NCBI GenBank assembly: GCA_019352875.1
Contig: JAAAFW010000006.1
Coordinates: 1,208,284-1,272,283 of the forward strand
Direction: 5' to 3'
Length of the DNA: 64,000 nucleotides
Source of the DNA: Pedobacter cryoconitis
GTDB lineage: Bacteria > Bacteroidota > Bacteroidia > Sphingobacteriales > Sphingobacteriaceae
Shown here: one piece after another, positions 61,663 to 64,000 of the stretch
Layout of the letters: each line of letters opens with the position of its first letter
How positions within the stretch are numbered: position 1 is the first letter of the stretch
The notes under the pieces: generated by a model
Told to the model about the DNA's origin: nothing
Databases searched by the model: none
Seen by the model: the letters and a program-made list of their open reading frames with translations, nothing else
Translations under genes and position numbers: made by a program

Positions 61663-62265
61663 TTAGCCTTCCAATTCTTTCAGATTAGCAGATAATCTTT
61701 CCACATCTTTAGCGAAGGCATACCTATTCATCATGTTGCCCAGGTAGGTTATTGGAAATACCAGTAAAGCCAATCCCAGGAGAACGTATAGCAAATTCGG
61801 ATTATTCATGATAATCTGATCCAGCGTTTTATATTTAAAAGCCAAAACCGCCATATAACCTAAGGGGCCTGCGAAGGGTCCAAACAAGTAGGCCCAAATC
61901 TTTTCCATTTTAAGCACCCTGTTTATAAGTTTAAGCTGGTAGGCAATCATGTCCTTAGTAACCGTTGAGTAGTCTATGTAATTCGGCAATTTATTCATCT
62001 GCCGGGTCATAAACATTCTACCCAATTCATAGCTAATAAACATTCCTACCAGTAAATATTGTAGCAGCCCGGTTGTAAAAAAAGCTCCTAAAAGCATAGC
62101 GATCGATAAGACCCTAATCCAGGTCATTTTGGCATTTAGATTCTTGAGCAAATTCAGGTAAACACTTTTTGAAGATTTCTGAATACTTTTTATTTCTATA
62201 GAATGCGACTGGTTTTTATCTGCCAATTCACCGTTCATGTTATTCCATTCTTGTAGTAAATCCAT
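61663..62265 (-). CDS. Four-helix membrane protein paired with ECF sigma factor (second module)
   Basis: 200 residues. A hydrophilic N-terminus (MDLLQEWNNMNGELAD) precedes four membrane helices (about 50-70, 73-90, 122-145 and 157-177), ending with a charged helix (LSANLKELEG). Size, helix number and position after a sigma gene match the protein at 14459-15073, although sequence similarity is weak by eye. It starts one base after the sigma factor stop. Likely a membrane anti-sigma factor, without a recognised family domain. Confidence 0.7.
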   Translation of the reverse strand: MDLLQEWNNMNGELADKNQSHSIEIKSIQKSSKSVYLNLLKNLNAKMTWIRVLSIAMLLGAFFTTGLLQYLLVGMFISYELGRMFMTRQMNKLPNYIDYSTVTKDMIAYQLKLINRVLKMEKIWAYLFGPFAGPLGYMAVLAFKYKTLDQIIMNNPNLLYVLLGLALLVFPITYLGNMMNRYAFAKDVERLSANLKELEG

Positions 62266-62266
62266 T

Positions 62267-62743
62267 TTATTTCTTATTTAAAATATCCGTTAATTGTTGT
62301 TTGATCCGGTACAGTTTCACACCAGTATTGTTTTTGGTGATCCCCGTGATCTCGCTGATAGATGCATTATCGTACCCGTCGAGGTGAAGCATGATCAAGC
62401 CCCTGTCTACTTCATTTAACTGTCTTATTGCACGATAGAGCCGATCAGACCGCTCGGAAAGTTCCTTAGGCATCTCATACCCGGGGATATTGATATTTTC
62501 AGAAGTCTGTGCATGCTTTTTCACCTTGCTGAGGTGTGTAAGAGAAACGTTCAGACTGATCTTGTACAGCCAGGTAGAAAACTTAGCTTCACCTTTGAAA
62601 CCAGGGGCCGCCTTCCAAGCTTGATAGATGATTTCCTGATATAAATCTTTTCTATCTTCCGAATCATCTGCATACAGGTTTACGATCTTTAATATAATTC
62701 CTTTATGCGCATTAATATTTCCCAGGAATAATTGCTCTTCCAT
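62267..62743 (-). CDS. ECF-type RNA polymerase sigma factor (third in window)
   Basis: 158 residues. Region 2: DLYQEIIYQAWKAAPGFKG and STWLYKISLNVSL; region 4: LNEVDRGLIMLHLDGYDNAS and ISEITGITKNNTGVKLYRIK. It shares several blocks with the sigma factor at 15070-15585, which indicates common ancestry of the two modules. Start MEEQLFLGNINAHKG. It is divergent from the EamA gene at 63001. Confidence 0.92.
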   Translation of the reverse strand: MEEQLFLGNINAHKGIILKIVNLYADDSEDRKDLYQEIIYQAWKAAPGFKGEAKFSTWLYKISLNVSLTHLSKVKKHAQTSENINIPGYEMPKELSERSDRLYRAIRQLNEVDRGLIMLHLDGYDNASISEITGITKNNTGVKLYRIKQQLTDILNKK

Positions 62744-62955
62744 CCCTAACTAAAATATTTGAAGATTTCTATTTTCCATAAGATGCATACAGTTGTTATT
62801 GATGTTCATTTGTAAAGATTAATAATTGGCTTCATTACCGAACTACATTCAATAAGTACATAAACTGTTTCAGAAATTACAAAGGAATCAATTTTAAATT
62901 TTGAGGTGCTTCATCAGGGTATTATTTTATTAAAAAGATTCGAAACGCTTATCTT

Positions 62956-62990
62956 AGTTGGCTCAACTATCAGGGATAGTTAACCCAACT
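62956..62990 (+). promoter_or_regulatory. Double MarR-type operator upstream of EamA exporter
   Basis: Two 13-bp dyads, AGTTGGCTCAACT (62956-62968) and AGTTAACCCAACT (62978-62990), with centres 22 bases apart, two helical turns. Together they also form one larger palindrome around 62972-62974. The first overlaps TATCTTAG (62950-62957), one or two mismatches from a -7 box. The ATG follows 10 bases after the second dyad. AGTTG-N3-CAACT is the form of many MarR-family operators. Confidence 0.6.
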
Positions 62991-63000
62991 AAATCATTTT

Positions 63001-63870
63001 ATGAAAAAGAAATTCCCGGAAATTCCGGCTGTTCCTGCTGTACTACTCTCAATCATCAGTGTACAAGGTAGCGCATCTATTGCTAAAGGTATATTTCCTG
63101 TTCTTGGTGCAGCTTCAACATCTTCTTTAAGAATCGGTTTTTCCGCTATTATATTATGCCTTTTTAACCGCCCTAATCTAAAAGACATGGATAGAGCACA
63201 GTGGAAAGCCGTTAGTCTTTATGGTTTAGCATTAGGCGCGATGAATGTTATTTTCTATATGGCGATAGCACGAATACCCCTTGCATTAGGTGTTGCATTA
63301 GAATTTATAGGTCCTTTGGCACTCGCCCTGGCTGGTTCTAAAAGAATGGTCGACTTCATATGGGTGCTCCTGGCCGCCGCAGGAATTGCATTAATAGCAC
63401 CCTGGAGCAATAATGGTCTAGACGTAATCGGAATGCTGCTAGCACTGCTTGCCGGCGCTTTTTGGGCAGGTTATATTGTACTGGGTGGGCGAATTTCAAA
63501 AATAATGGATGGCGGTAAAGCGGTGAGTATTGGAATGGTCTTTGCCACAGCCCTGGTGTTACCTATAGCCATCGGTGATGGTTTATTGACGAACTTCAAA
63601 CCAAGTATGCTGGCTACAGGTTTAGTGCTTGCTCTGTTTTCCAGTGCGATTCCTTTTACGCTGGAGATGCAGGCACTGCGTAAAATACCGGCAAAAACTT
63701 TCAGCATATTAATGAGTCTGGAACCTGCAGCTGCTGCATTTTCAGGTCTTATTTTCCTGCATGAATTCCTCTCACTTTTTGAGTGGCTGGCAGTTGTCTT
63801 GATTATTATTGCGAGTGTTGGCTCCACGCTGACTACAAAAAACTCAGTCCATGCTTCGCCGGAATCTTAG
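63001..63870 (+). CDS. EamA/RhtA-like drug/metabolite exporter
   Basis: 289 residues with ten predicted membrane helices in two EamA repeats. Near GAMNVIFYMAIARIPLALGVA and FTLEMQALRKIPAKTFSILM the sequence follows RhtA, the threonine/homoserine exporter. It may export amino acids or other small molecules from the cytoplasm. It is monocistronic with a double operator directly upstream, so it is probably induced by a ligand of a MarR-like repressor coded elsewhere. Confidence 0.9.
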   Translation: MKKKFPEIPAVPAVLLSIISVQGSASIAKGIFPVLGAASTSSLRIGFSAIILCLFNRPNLKDMDRAQWKAVSLYGLALGAMNVIFYMAIARIPLALGVALEFIGPLALALAGSKRMVDFIWVLLAAAGIALIAPWSNNGLDVIGMLLALLAGAFWAGYIVLGGRISKIMDGGKAVSIGMVFATALVLPIAIGDGLLTNFKPSMLATGLVLALFSSAIPFTLEMQALRKIPAKTFSILMSLEPAAAAFSGLIFLHEFLSLFEWLAVVLIIIASVGSTLTTKNSVHASPES

Positions 63871-63883
63871 CTAATTAAACAAA

Positions 63884-63904
63884 AGCGGGCCTCCAGGGCC
63901 CGCT
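63884..63904 (-). terminator. Terminator between EamA gene and convergent gene
   Basis: AGCGGGCC pairs with GGCCCGCT (5-base loop); four T follow on the minus strand, so it mainly serves the minus-strand gene ending at 63923. Confidence 0.75.
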
Positions 63905-63922
63905 CTCATACTGCCAGGGTTG

Positions 63923-64000
63923 TTATCCTTTTGAGACTACCGGCTGAATTTTCAGCACCCAGGCATATTTGCCAGGTAATTCTGCGGGTAGTTTCACGGT
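63923..64000 (-). CDS. C-terminal end of an unidentified gene
   Basis: A minus-strand frame runs from the right edge to a TAA at 63923-63925: TVKLPAELPGKYAWVLKIQP and a few residues more. The text is coding-like and a terminator follows at once. Too little is visible to name the product; beta-strand-like content could be the tail of a secreted enzyme. Confidence 0.6.
   Translation of the reverse strand, partial: TVKLPAELPGKYAWVLKIQPVVSKG

Noticed and set aside
1..64000. CRISPR arrays, tRNA or rRNA genes, insertion sequences, phage genes, sigma54 promoters
   Set aside because: I looked in the intergenic regions for regular spacer repeats, clover-leaf T-loop motifs, transposase-like ORFs with terminal repeats and GG-N10-GC promoters and saw no convincing case. 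A tRNAscan/Infernal and ISfinder search would settle this.

Overview
The window reads as chromosomal DNA of a Bacteroidota bacterium, most likely family Sphingobacteriaceae and close to Pedobacter. Signs seen in the sequence are TonB-dependent receptors with an N-terminal carboxypeptidase-regulatory-like domain, a DUF5687 ABC permease, BlaI/M56 and LytS/LytTR modules, a three-gene sdhCAB of the Bacteroidota type, start codons without Shine-Dalgarno sequences, and at least fourteen exact copies of the Bacteroidota -7 promoter element TAnnTTTG just upstream of genes. The genus is an inference. I see no rRNA, tRNA, CRISPR array, insertion sequence or prophage; this looks like core chromosome with a few accessory genes.

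Layout. 1-6.2 kb: a cut-off TetR-type regulator, a small His/Cys-rich exported protein next to a ZnuD-like TonB receptor, an exported alpha/beta hydrolase and a Gfo/Idh/MocA oxidoreductase. 6.2-12.8 kb (mostly minus strand): an OmpA lipoprotein, an ABC exporter pair behind rarA, a DEAD-box RNA helicase and a DUF4197 protein. 12.9-16.4 kb: two different ECF sigma factor modules and a CPBP protease. 16.4-19.5 kb: a phosphate block (Pit transporter, DUF47/PhoU-like partner, PhoR-like kinase) with a Pho-box-like repeat. 19.6-23.6 kb: the paired DNA-repair/modification radical SAM genes, an HD hydrolase and an RNA methyltransferase. 23.6-29.8 kb: DUF3127, an RprX/RprY-like two-component pair, a Pif1-like helicase and dapF. 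30-35.3 kb: an HtrA protease and succinate dehydrogenase. 35.4-43.5 kb: a BlaI/M56 module, a small tail-anchored protein, a LytS/LytTR pair, acyltransferase, NUDIX hydrolase and a beta-barrel receptor. 43.6-50.7 kb: a frameshifted thioredoxin-like gene, clpS, an operon for oxidation of unsaturated fatty acids, dcd, a phosphopantetheinyl transferase with lipB, serine dehydratase and MgtC. 50.8-57.8 kb: groES-groEL, then miaB-sigma54 regulator-lptE-TPR-secG as one operon. 57.9-64 kb: two tandem AsmA-like genes, a third ECF sigma module and an EamA exporter behind a double operator.

The most interesting signals are regulatory or architectural: a Pho-box-like direct repeat before the phosphate operon; a MarR-type double palindrome before the EamA exporter; an unexplained array of five 11-bp-phased CCTAT repeats at 16530-16584; two copies of a sigma factor plus four-helix membrane protein module 47 kb apart; the radical SAM DNA-metabolism pair of unknown chemistry; a probable unannotated 48-codon ORF; a one-base frameshift in a thioredoxin-family gene; and -7 boxes so close to several start codons that leaderless mRNAs are suggested. 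I found nothing I would call with confidence a wholly new system; the best candidates are the sigma/4-helix module and the radical SAM pair.
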